In this document: positions 54,400 through 63,644 of the stretch, one piece after another
Layout: each line of letters begins with the position of its first letter
How positions within the stretch are numbered: the stretch's first letter is position 1
NCBI RefSeq assembly: GCF_023078275.1
Contig: NC_062982.1
Span: 6,894,501 to 6,958,500 of the forward strand
Direction: 5' to 3'
DNA: 64,000 bases
DNA from: Leguminivora glycinivorella
Taxonomy: Eukaryota; Arthropoda; Insecta; Lepidoptera; Tortricidae
Made by a program: the position numbers and the translations under genes
Notes under the pieces: model-generated
Database searches by the model: none
Told to the model about the DNA's origin: nothing
The model's input: only the letters and a program-made list of their open reading frames with translations

Positions 54400-54525
54400 T
54401 GCATTATACCCTTTTTGGGTGAAGGCCTCCTCCATCGATTTCCACATGTCCCTATCTGTCTTTGGCAATTTGGATCCAGTTTGGGCCAACTGATTTTTTA
54501 ATATCTTCGTCCCATTTGGGTATGG
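54400..54525 (-). pseudogene. LINE C-terminal remnant (WDEDIKKSVGPNW)
   Basis: On the minus strand, PKWDEDIKKSVGPNWIQIAK and DR are followed, after a frameshift, by DMWKSMEEAFTQKGYNA. The pattern W-x-D-D/E-I-K-K-x-x-G-x-x-W..A-K/Q-D-R-x-x-W-K-x-M-E-E-A-F/Y-x-Q is the C-terminal tail of RTE-like and related lepidopteran non-LTR polyproteins. One frameshift and loss of everything upstream mark it as a dead, 5'-truncated copy. Confidence 0.7.
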
Positions 54526-55195
54526 AATATGTACGAAAATCTTAAATTCGTTGTATCTTTTCAGCTATATATTTGAAACTACACGCTAATTAAAACCCCA
54601 AATATATTATAAGTATACTTTATCATTATCATGTAGTATGTACAAAGTTTCCAAGCAATCTAAAATATAGTTTCAAAAGGAGAGCACAACTACATTTTTA
54701 TGGAGAACCGACTTCGCTGCGGACCCTTAACTTAACCTGCTACTCATTTAGCTCTCGCTGTGATTCGCTTGCACATCGGATTTGTCGAGAAACTGCTTTC
54801 TTTGTCACTTGTTGGACGGAGCACGTCTTCCGCGTAAAATGCAACGTTGTATGTAGGTGTAAAGGAAGTTATGTTAGTTTTAAGTATCTAGTTAACTAGA
54901 AAACTCTATAAACTAGATTTACCTAGTTGTTACTTTCCTTCAACTCAGTTTATTAAAAAAAAAAACTGACAATACGGAGCGATAAAACCTTAGAAACAAA
55001 TTACTTACCTACTCTATTAAAAAAGTTTGAAGCAAAATTTCTGTTATTTAATTTTTACACATTGAAATAAAAAATTACTTAGAAACTAAAATACTTACAA
55101 TTACCAAACTTTGTGTCACTTGTACAATTAATACTTACATATTTGTAGTGAAACAGCGTAAGTACAGCAGTATACCTATAATTTTAGTATACTTA
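54526..55195. other. No recognisable feature
   Basis: AT-rich, nothing identified. Confidence 0.4.
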
Positions 55196-55293
55196 GGCCC
55201 ACTTGCACTAACCACTTAACTCGGGGTTGTCATCTGTCAAATTCCATATAAAATGGTGGGTTAACCCTCCATTTTAGATGGGGCAAGTGGCCC
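55196..55293. mobile_element. 98-bp MITE with TTA duplication (GGCCCACTTGCA)
   Basis: GGCCCACTTGCACTAACCAC and GATGGGGCAAGTGGCCC are inverted, with ATTCCATATAAAATGG near the centre. TTA is present on both sides. Confidence 0.75.
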
Positions 55294-55468
55294 TTAGCAA
55301 GATATGTATTATATTATACCTAATATAATGTCACGAGATGACTACCAAAATTTCAAACAAAAATATGTTTAAATCAGAGATAACGGCAACAGAGTCAAAA
55401 TCCACGCGAATGTAATATGTGTATGTTGAATTACATCTTTCCTATGGCAAGCCGTCCTAAATGGAAAA

Positions 55469-55680
55469 GCGCTGGTAGCCTAGCGTACTTTCGTTCCGGA
55501 GGTTGCGGGTTCGAACCCCGGCTCGCACCAATGAGTTTTTCGAAATTTATGTGCGAATAGTCATTTGATATTTGCCAGTCGCTTTTCGGCGAAGGAAAAC
55601 ATTGTGAGGAAACCGGACTAATTCCAATAAGGTCTAGTTTACCCTTCGGGTTGGAAGGTCAGATGGCAGTCGCTTGATAT
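55469..55680 (+). mobile_element. tRNA-headed SINE, family 2
   Basis: GCGCTGGTAGCCTAGCGTAC (A box region), GGTTGCGGGTTCGAACCCCG (B box), then AATGAGTTTTTCGAAATTTA, GCCAGTCGCTTTTCGGCGAA and TTCGGGTTGGAAGGTCAGAT. It is the longest copy of this family in the window. Confidence 0.8.
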
Positions 55681-56197
55681 AGTGTAAACTCAAATAATAT
55701 TGTCTCCCATATTTTCAAATATTTGAAATACATTTAAATGAAATACTGCATTTTGTTTGAGCTATCAATAAATAGTCCCGAGTCGAGTGTTGTGTCTAGT
55801 GCCCGTCCGTGCTGTTCGTTAACGATGCCGCTGAGAACAAGACCTCTTGCGTTGTCTTAATATAATGGATGCATTGTTGAAATGGACAGTCAAGTGCAAA
55901 AATACGTATCGAAATAATCGTCTCATAAATATGGTGCTACGCTCTACACCGGACTAAGATGCTATAGGACATATTTTTGAGTAAGATGTGTACACCCATA
56001 TTTTTACTATTGACTGAACATATTTATTCATCGACAGAGCGTCAGCGAAGGTCATCGTTTTGATGGTGATGATGATGTTCTTTCTCCACTGCATGTTGTA
56101 TTTCTCAAGAGTCATTAGATAATTGTTCAGGGTTATCAAAAAAAAAAACTTATTGTGGTTGAAATATTTTTCCATTATGACTGTGCAGAAATAGACC
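55681..56197. other. No recognisable feature
   Basis: Nothing identified. Confidence 0.4.
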
Positions 56198-56355
56198 AGG
56201 TCCAGTACCCGAATGGCATTTCTACGACGCGAAACGAAAACGAAACGCTGCGACGAAAGGTAGTCTGGCTCTGTCAGGCCAATACGCAAGAGCGATAGAG
56301 ATAGATATCTACGAGCGTTTCATTTTGTGAGCGTTTGTGCATTCGGCTACGCACG
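56198..56355. mobile_element. GCCGTAG MITE copy
   Basis: GGTCCAGTACCCGAATGGCA at the left has a degraded tip, and TGCATTCGGCTACGCAC is at the right. Confidence 0.75.
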
Positions 56356-56394
56356 CTGACCTTAAATAACTAAAATTCTATCATAATTTGTGGT

Positions 56395-56868
56395 CAGACA
56401 GAGAAGTAGGTGTAGGGAGCAGGGCATAGCGAATGATATTCCGCTTTGTATGGTAGGGCACAGCACAGCGGATATCATCTCGCTCGAATCTAGTGCAGAG
56501 CCCAACTGGGCAGTACCTCCGCCTTACAGAAGACCGCAGCCAAATAGCACTAGACCCTACTCATAGTGTTGTGTTCCTGCCGGTGAGTAAGGCTGCCAGA
56601 GCTCAACGAGGGTGCGGTGTGTTGGTACGGAAGGACCTATGGAACTAATTTGTTCCGTCGTAGGCAACCCGAACCCTCCTTGGAACTTGTACACTCCTTT
56701 TTGCTGTGTATTTGACACAGCAAAAGGGAATGTACAAGTTTCTAATGGGGTGGCAACGCGCATGTGACACTCTTTGAGTTGCAGGCGTCCATAAGTTACG
56801 GTGACCGGTTTCCATCAGGCGGGCCGTACGCTTGTTTGCCACCGACGTAGTATAAAAAAAAAAGAGAA
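56395..56868 (+). mobile_element. LINE 3'-end repeat, longest copy, with A-tail
   Basis: GGGAGCAGGGCATAGCGAAT, GCAGCCAAATAGCACTAGAC, GTGAGTAAGGCTGCCAGAGC, the hairpin at 56685-56739, GTCCATAAGTTACGGTGACC and CCACCGACGTAGTAT followed by A10. The A-tail gives the orientation of the whole family. Confidence 0.7.
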
Positions 56869-57023
56869 AGTGTAGTGACCCAAATAAGGGAGGATTGCGA
56901 TTGCGACCCTAATACTGTAATGTCAGACATTTACATAAAGATTAGCGCTACGAACCCGGCTCCGCCGTAGCGGTGCTACGCGCAGATCGTAGGCTGCTAC
57001 GACGGCACAGATATAGAAATAAC

Positions 57024-57188
57024 AGACCCGTAGCCCAATGACATTTCTCCGACGCGAAACGAAAACGAAACGCCGCGAAAGGTAGTCTGGCTCTGTCGCA
57101 CCAATACGCAAGAGCGATAGAGATAGATAGCTACGAAAGAGTTATCGTGAGCGTCTCGTGAGCGTTTGTGCATTCGGCTACGCACACA
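57024..57188. mobile_element. GCCGTAG MITE, first of a tandem pair
   Basis: GACCCGTAGCCCAATGACAT at the left, TGTGCATTCGGCTACGCACA at the right. Confidence 0.8.
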
Positions 57189-57342
57189 GGCCCCGTAGCC
57201 GAATGGCATTTCTGCGATGCGAAACGCCGCAGAAATGCAGTCTGGCTCTGTCTCGCCAATACGCAAGAGCGATAGAGATATATTGCATTTCTGCGGCGTT
57301 TGGCGTCGCAGAAATGCCATTCGGCTACGGGGCCTGTGTGTT
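57189..57342. mobile_element. GCCGTAG MITE, second of a tandem pair, near-full palindrome
   Basis: ACACAGGCCCCGTAGCCGAA at the left and GGCTACGGGGCCTGTGTG at the right. The arms stay inverted for over 50 bp through GCATTTCTGCG and AACGCCGCAGAAATGCA. Confidence 0.8.
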
Positions 57343-57532
57343 GTGCAGATGCATCGTTACTTTCGTAAGCGCGAATGGACAAGAAAATGAGTTGAGATTG
57401 ACTTTTCAGTTCACAATTACTACTATTTTTTATATTTTTAGTTGCGAAGATGTAAAACGACGAAGGCTACGTAATTTTGCATTTAGCAGGTGAGTCAATT
57501 TAAGTTTAATTTTATAATGTACATACACGGTG

Positions 57533-57802
57533 AAATAAAAAGGACCGTTCAGACTTTGCATAGTGACCTTTGAGGTCACAATGAACAAGATTTATTATGG
57601 GACCAATGCTGAAATCGAAAAAAAAAAGATTGGCTGTTTCATACATTTCGAATCTCATGATGCCGCTCATTTCTATGGAACAGAACAGCCAATTTTTTTT
57701 CGCGATTTCAGCATTGGTCCCATAATAAAAGTTGTTCATTATGACCTCAAAAGTCATTATGATCTCAAAGTTTGAACAGTTCATTTTTATTTCACCCTGT
57801 AT
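57533..57802. mobile_element. 270-bp MITE with ACAGGGTGAAATAAAAA ends
   Basis: ACGGTGAAATAAAAAGGACC and the complement of TTTTTATTTCACCCTGTA are the ends. Arms of about 90 bp include TTTATTATGGGACCAATGCT and GCCAATCTTTTTT-like text. T/A flanks fit a mariner-type target. Confidence 0.75.
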
Positions 57803-58406
57803 ATTGAGTACATTTAACCGAAATGTCATAACGGCAACTTTAAAATGTTAAGGGCCAAACTGAATTTACATTTTCCTACTCATCTACTTCACTCGTTCCC
57901 TCAGTGCTGATCGAGGATGACATCATGTCATTCTGTCGAAGACTAGATCCTCCATTGGTATCTGTTCCTTGCCAAGCGCATGAATTTCTGTAGACCTTGT
58001 GCAGTTTTACCATTTAGTAGCGGGGAGGCTGAGGTTCGTGCCTTCAACTTTCCAACTAGCAGAATTGGTTTCCTCGATTATATTGCGTTGTCTGTTCACT
58101 GCGAGTCTGTGGCACGACAGAGGCGACTTAATTTTGGATTAATCAGCGCGGCTTGTTGCCGGTCTATTTTTAGACGCAGGGACTTTGCTTCCAAATGAAG
58201 TGCTTATGGGCGTCTGTGGGGATAAGTATAAGTATAATAATAACGAACATGGTTAGAGTTATACAAAACCGACTTCAGTAACTTATGGCAGCAATTTTAA
58301 GATTCCATTTTTCGAGGAAATTATGACGTCACCATTTATTACCCTTGCGCAGGCGGTGATATTAAAATCGTTGCAAAGATGGGTCTCAACACTCTGAATT
58401 CAAAAA
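57803..58406. other. Unassigned stretch
   Basis: A moderately GC-rich patch at 57960-58200 has a 72-codon frame with no known motif. Confidence 0.35.
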
Positions 58407-58585
58407 TCCATACTAATATTATAAATGGGAAAGTGTGTGTCTCTGTTTGTTTGTCCGTCTTTCACGGCAAAACGGAGCGACGGATTAACGTGATTTTTTA
58501 AATGGAGATAGTTGAAGAGATGGAGAGTGACATAGGCTACTTTTTATCTCTTTCTAACGCGAGCGAAGCCGCTGGCAAAAGCTAG
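58407..58585 (+). mobile_element. Complete 179-bp Helitron
   Basis: 5' TCCATACTAATATTATAAAT after an A, 3' GCGAGCGAAGCCGCTGGC hairpin, AAAAG and CTAG followed by T. Both termini and the A/T insertion site are intact, so it is a minimal substrate for an unseen helicase. Confidence 0.9.
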
Positions 58586-59224
58586 TATTATCTAAATAAA
58601 AAAAATACATCGAACTTGATAAAGCTGTTTACTGAGGACTCGGATAATTCAGAACTATCAAATTGTATCATATAAATAAAAAAAATAAAAATAAAAATAT
58701 TTTATTCAGTAACAAAAATATCGATTACAATTTCTGTGCTGATGCCTCTTTTTAAGTATATTAGATACTTGTGTTAAGAGAAAATCATGTAATATATTGT
58801 GGTGTCAGGATTTTAAAAAGCAAAATACAAAACGCTACAACTACAAGCAGTGAATGAATTTGAACCGGCCAAAGCAATAGCTCCCACAAATAGAGCTGTA
58901 GAAACCATACAGACAAATAACGCTAACTGCAGTTGCCGAGCGGCAGTCGTCACGTGAATGGCCTTTTAATTAACAAAGCGCGTCAATAGGACGGACGCGG
59001 CGAACGCACGCTCAACTGCTGTTGCTGTACTATTTGCAAAATTTCGATTGCTAAGGCCCTTACAGAATACCTACCACACTGGGCTCGTATGTAGCTAGCG
59101 AAGCAGCCATGCTGAAGTGCGACCGAGCTGATCATAATCTTAGATCAAATCAAACTATTTTCTCATTTGAAAATATTTAAATTTGTATTTTTTAAGTAGT
59201 CTCACTACTATTACATACTATAAT
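58586..59224. other. No recognisable feature
   Basis: An AAATAAAAATAAAAATATTT run near 58675 resembles a reversed retroelement tail. Nothing else is identified. Confidence 0.4.
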
Positions 59225-59366
59225 TCCATACTAGCCGTCCTTCACGGCAAAACGGAGCGACGAATTGTCGTGATTTTTGAACTGGAGATAGTTGAAGGGA
59301 TGAAAAGTGACATAGGCCTACTTTTTGTCTCTTTCTAACGCGAGCGAAGCCGCGGGCAAAAGCTAG
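59225..59366 (+). mobile_element. Helitron with 5' deletion
   Basis: TCCATACTA jumps directly to GCCGTCCTTCACGG, skipping the AT and GTTTG part. The 3' hairpin GCGAGCGAAGCCGCGGGC and CTAG end at 59366 before a T. Confidence 0.8.
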
Positions 59367-59370
59367 TATT

Positions 59371-59575
59371 AAATAAATGTCATATACAAAGAAAAAATGA
59401 TCAACGCCTCCAAGAGTTCCAAGCTGGATTCGAACCAGCGTACTCCGTTAACCGGACGGATGCCTGACCACTCGGCCATCGGTACACGAAAGCAAGGATC
59501 GAAATTTTTAAGTATATGAATATGACACAATTAATGAGAGCTTGGCGCCCCCGCCATCTCTGAGGTAGAACCGAA
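59371..59575 (-). mobile_element. SINE-like element with internal tRNA-like block, family 3
   Basis: Reversed, it reads GTTCTACCTCAGAGATGGCG, a variable middle, GATGGCCGAGTGGTCAGGCA (A box), CTGGTTCGAATCCAGC (B box) and GTTGATCATTTTTTC. It begins 4 bp past the Helitron end. Confidence 0.6.
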
Positions 59576-59624
59576 ACTAGTTAGTTCGAGCTGATCATGC
59601 CTGCTGAATGAACAGTGGGCTAAG

Positions 59625-59800
59625 ATTAGACAAAGTGGCAGCCCAGGCCAAAACGGGGATGCGGCAGACCACGTATGCGATGGAGAAAGGAGCTTGACTC
59701 CTTTTTGGACGAATCCCCCGGCCATTCTGCTAAAAACTGAAAAAAGAGGGAAGGCCTTTGTCCGCAGTGGAACATGCTTTCAATAATAATAAAGACCGGA
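59625..59800 (+). pseudogene. LINE C-terminal remnant (GRPRMRWRKELD)
   Basis: One frame reads WQPRPKRGCGRPRMRWRKEL, DSFLDESPGHSAKN, a stop, then KKREGLCPQWNM. The basic block K-R-G-x-G-R-P-x-x-R-W-x-x-E-L-D and the final G-L-C-P-Q-W match the tail of lepidopteran RTE-like elements, whose DNA ends in CCTTTGTCCAGCAGTGGA-like text, as here. The upstream domains are gone, and the stop shows it is not functional. Confidence 0.65.
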
Positions 59801-60169
59801 CCGGACCTTCCAGACCGGATGATCTACCAATTATATCAGAAATAAAATTGACGTCAATATTTTAATCACCAATTTTATAAGACTACTATTATACCTATTA
59901 TAATATACGCGCTTACCTACTACCTTCGAAAATTAACATAAATTCTGTCTGGATCTCTATTTGAGCGATCATAAATTCATAACTCTGTATCGATCGATAA
60001 GAGACCGGTGATCCAATTAAATTTTTGCATTCATACGTCCTGATAAAATTTTCAATTCGATCTGATATGACTGACTTGCTTTTTGATCTAACAAATTATT
60101 ACTCTCATTAAATAGTCTGATTGCGTGATTTTTTTTTAAATACTTGCATTAACAGAATCCTGTATCCTG
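59801..60169. other. No recognisable feature
   Basis: Nothing identified. Confidence 0.4.
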
Positions 60170-60403
60170 CACAGTATAACAAAGAGTACTATCGTACAGT
60201 ACGGCACTCCCACTCCCCACTGAAAGTGCCGCCCACCCTCTCTCGGTTACCTCACAGTTAAATTACCGCCTGTCAAAAACGCGAACAGTCGACCTGTCAT
60301 ATTTCACTCAACAAGCATAGTACGCGTTCACCTACACGAGCTTAGACTGTGTGCTAGGAACGCCCCTCTTTCGTATCAAATGATCGCCAGTGTCCGAGGT
60401 GTG
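60170..60403. mobile_element. CACAG..TGTG element, copy 3
   Basis: 234 bp matching the other two copies, starting CACAGTATAACAAAGAGTAC and ending GTCCGAGGTGTG. No 7-bp duplication is visible, so one flank may be rearranged. Confidence 0.75.
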
Positions 60404-61237
60404 ACTAAAGTAAGGCCATTGAAACAAATTAAATAATATCTTAGTGCCCGCTTTTATATCAAATTTGCAGTTACTATGTTCGTTTTAAAAAAAAAAAGGT
60501 GAATAAATAATGTGTACATTTTCGGGTACTTACAACATTTCTTGGTTAACCAACCAAATACAAAACCAAGCGGACCTGTCACTGAGCGACCTGTCTTTAA
60601 CCTCCTTATTTGGTCGTATAACCTTTTCATTTATCCTCAAGCATTTTGAGGGTAGATTTAGTTTACATTTATTAAAATACCTAAAGATATTCTAAATACT
60701 AGTTACCCTTAATAGGAGATCAAGTTATACCGGCTGATCTAAAAGAATATGTTTTGAGGCGTAGTGAACCTGGTGCATTTGACACTAACTGACTGCATGT
60801 GCGACAGATGCTGCTCTGATCGATATGCATTGTGTATTTAAATGTCTGGGGAGCAAACATGTGTCATACACTACAAGCTGTATGTAAATTTTGTAGGTGT
60901 ATGAAATATTAGAGAGACGCAAGTGAAGCGGAAATAAATTGGAAGGAGGTACAGGCAGTCGAAAAAGTAAAGGATCGGAAGTGATTTTAATAAAATAACT
61001 GAAAGTTATGTAGGTAATTTGTAGATCGAATTGACTTTAAACTAGGTTTATATTATGATTTCTCTGACATCTCTTGATAAGTCAAAAACAATACATAGTG
61101 TGTCGACCAACTCACAAAAATAACTTATTTTGAGTTTCATCAAATAGTGTACAAGGTCAAACTTCGTTTTGTTTTTTGTTATACAAGGGGGCAAAGTCGA
61201 GTGGTTCGAGAATAGAATCCTGAACTTGCGAATTTTT
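60404..61237. other. Unassigned stretch
   Basis: No gene or repeat ends recognised. The 61-codon frame at 60510-60695 has no motif. Confidence 0.4.
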
Positions 61238-61497
61238 TAACAAAACTTTTCCCCTCACTATAGCGAGGAAACTACAACGCAAAAAAGTTCGTTTATCGCT
61301 GCTTCCAGTAGTTCCACAGGTGGTAAATCATCTTAATTACTAGATTCACCTACTTTTATCAATTTTAAAGCAGTTAATTTGACTTTATTCAAGGTCAAAT
61401 TACTTTACCCACTAGTGGATAAACTGCGTTTTTACCCGCTGGTATTAAAGGACAAAACACGTGTTTCCGAGCTAGTGAGGGGAAAAATATTTTGTTA
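61238..61497. mobile_element. MITE with TTTTCCCCTCACTA ends
   Basis: AACAAAACTTTTCCCCTCAC on the left and GTGAGGGGAAAAATATTTTG on the right are inverted. GAGGAAAC and GTTTCCGAG extend the arms. Confidence 0.7.
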
Positions 61498-61772
61498 TAT
61501 TCCAGCGAGAACTGGCACATTTTGATGTTCATAAACTTAATGAGTACCTAGACGATTAATTTGAACAGCGGCATATCATTTAAACGTAGCGGTATTACCG
61601 GTATGAACAATAACTGAATTTGTCCCACTAATACGCACTATCAGTGGTCGGATTATCCTATACCTATTCCATTTATTTGTAATACCCAACTGTTATAATC
61701 AGGGGCTAAACTCAGTTTAGAACGAACATTGAATAATAATTTGCTTTTCATATACTAAACATGTTACATATA

Positions 61773-61914
61773 TATATTCTGTCAAACAAGTCTGTCAGTA
61801 AATAAGAACTAAGAAAACTATAGGTATCTTTTTCTCTAGCACCCTAAAGAAAAGGATGCATATAGTTTTCTTTGTTCTTATTTACCTACTGACAGACTTG
61901 GTTGACAGAGTATA
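61773..61914. mobile_element. 142-bp MITE with CTGTCAAACAAGTCTGTCAG ends
   Basis: The arms continue through AATAAGAAC and AAGAAAACTATA, covering over 50 bp each, with a short loop. TATA-rich flanks. Confidence 0.8.
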
Positions 61915-61921
61915 CATAAAC

Positions 61922-62090
61922 AAATGTATATAATTCCCATTTCCCAGGTCCATTCAAAGCGGTAGGCAGAGCGCAAGTAACTTTTCAAGTTTTAGTGTCA
62001 CTCTTAGCGATTAAGGGTTTATTAAAAGGAAACGAAATTGGGCTATCTCAGATACAGGTTGCTAGCTTATCGCCCATTTCACAATTGAAC
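61922..62090 (+). mobile_element. CATA-tailed repeat, diverged copy
   Basis: GGTAGGCAGAGCGCAAGTAA, GTGTCACTCTTAGCGATTAA and CAGGTTGCTAGCTTATCGCC follow the order of 24030-24185. Confidence 0.55.
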
Positions 62091-62095
62091 TGGTG

Positions 62096-62219
62096 CCGTA
62101 GCCGAATGGCATTTCTGCGACGCGAAACGAAAACGAAACGGCGAAACGAAATGGCGGCTTAAATGTATGGGATATCGGTCCTACATCCGATATCGGATCG
62201 GATAATGTGAAAACGCACT
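62096..62219. mobile_element. Chimera of two half MITEs
   Basis: 62096-62150 is the left half of a GCCGTAG MITE (GCCGTAGCCGAATGGCATTT). From about 62165 it becomes the right half of the 13982 family (CATCCGATATCGGATCGGAT, then AATGTGAAAACG). Confidence 0.7.
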
Positions 62220-62255
62220 ATACTCTGGAACTATGTTATTAAGTAATAAGAATAA

Positions 62256-62600
62256 TCACAATGTTGATACAAAACGTGTAATGTATTTATTACTACGATC
62301 CTGACAAACCACTTTCGCTTCACACACTTTCATAACATTTCTCATACACGCTCGTCGGTTTCGAGTACTTCTGACCTGGCCTCTTTGCAATATTTCCCCG
62401 ATTTGATCAAGAAAAGTTCGCCTAGGTCTTCCACTACCAACTGACCCTTCCACTCCTTTTTCATATACTTTCTTCGTTAATCTCCTCTCATCCATCCTCT
62501 CAAACATGCAATGAAATATTGTCTTTACGTTCCTTAAAATGGGCTGGGAAGTATCGCTTTTTGGGCGCAACAACTCGAGAGGACTGTAAAGGGATTTCAT
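62256..62600 (-). pseudogene. Retroelement C-terminal fragment (GRPRRTFLDQI..TRNRRACM)
   Basis: An open frame of 114 codons contains MDERRLTKKVYEKGVEG, SGRPRRTFLDQIGEIL, STRNRRACMRNVMKV and EAKVVCQDRS. The G-R-P-R-x-T/W-x-D..T-R-N-R-R-A-C-M..A-K..C-x-D-R-S order is familiar from lepidopteran non-LTR elements, where it follows the reverse transcriptase. The last 15 or so codons diverge. Although the frame is open, the enzyme is missing, so it is a fragment and not a host gene. A second, shorter piece of its 3' part is at 62876. Confidence 0.6.
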
Positions 62601-62875
62601 ATTATTTTTTAGGCCTAGGCCTGCAAAGTAACTTTTTTTATAAAATATTGTCCTTTAGAGCATTTTTTTTTATTTCATTGTATGTTTGAGAAAAGCACTA
62701 TACATGCCTCGGCGTGAAAACGGATTCCCGGCCTCGTATCCCTATCCGGGTATAAGCCCACTTGGCCGGAAATCCTCATTTTCCCGGCCTCTGATGTAAT
62801 GTACTATATTTTTAACTGTATTTTATACTAACTTTACTTGTTATTCTATATAAATATCGGAATCTGATTTCCATC

Positions 62876-62945
62876 TGCTACGATCCTGACAAACCACTTT
62901 CGCTTCACTTACTTTCATAATGTTCCTCACACACGCTCGTTTGTT
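62876..62945 (-). repeat. Duplicate of the retroelement 3' part
   Basis: CTACGATCCTGACAAACCAC and TTTCGCTTCACT repeat the DNA at 62293-62350 about 580 bp downstream, with small differences. Confidence 0.8.
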
Positions 62946-63236
62946 GCATTTTAAATATACCTATAGGTATTATGAACCACTTTTCAATTTATGCAACGAA
63001 TGTAACGAGACCTGTAAATTGTATCGCAAAATATAATTTCCCATTAACCGGTCCGAATTATGAAATCATTGGCCAAATGGAAATATCAATTAGCGATGTG
63101 CTGGCCCGCGGCACGATTCGGACTAGTTACGGAACTGAGGCACTTGGTCCCACCACAAGCGAACACCACACCACAGGAGCCACAGCACCACAAGAGAGCG
63201 CAAGCAAAAACGAGAAAAAATAGTCCCGTGTAAATG
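62946..63236. other. No recognisable feature
   Basis: An 83-codon plus frame at 62972-63223 has no recognisable motif. Confidence 0.4.
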
Positions 63237-63644
63237 GGCTATTTTTTTCAAAGTTGTCTACCCCCCCTTTTTTTGTAACATGGGTATTTTTTACGCGATT
63301 AATACTCAGAATCGCGAGGTCTTTCGATCCTGATAGGAGAAAAAAAATGTCCCAAGATTTCCATACATTTTTGCGAACCTTCCATTCCGTTACCGCCATA
63401 CAAAATGTATGAAAAAATGGTAACGGAATGGGAAAAAACCTTGGGATACTTTTTTCTCCTATTAGAATGGAAAGAAATCTTGGGATTAGTTGTCAAAGCG
63501 GACCCCAGGCTCCCATGAGCCTTCGCAAATGCCGGGATAACGCAAGGAAGAAGAAGAAGAGAATGGAAAAAGCTCGCGATTCTGAGTGGAAGCCATTCCA
63601 AATCCAAAAAAAGTGGGGTGGACAACTTTGAAAAAAATGGCCCG
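63237..63644. mobile_element. Long foldback element with nested SINE tail
   Basis: TTTTTTTCAAAGTTGTCTAC and GTGGACAACTTTGAAAAAAA form the ends. Further matched pairs inside are ACTCAGAATCGCGAG with CTCGCGATTCTGAGT, and AGGAGAAAAAAAATGTCCCA with its complement near 63440. The right arm contains the SINE family 2 tail (63487-63560: CGGACCCCAGGCTCCCATGA) absent from the left arm. Confidence 0.65.

Noticed and set aside
57512..57829. 105-codon minus frame
   Set aside because: Spans an inverted-repeat MITE. The opposite strand gives a matching frame because of the palindrome.
62256..62600. Host protein-coding exon
   Set aside because: The open frame carries motifs known from retroelement tails and part of it is duplicated at 62876, so it is better explained as a TE fragment.
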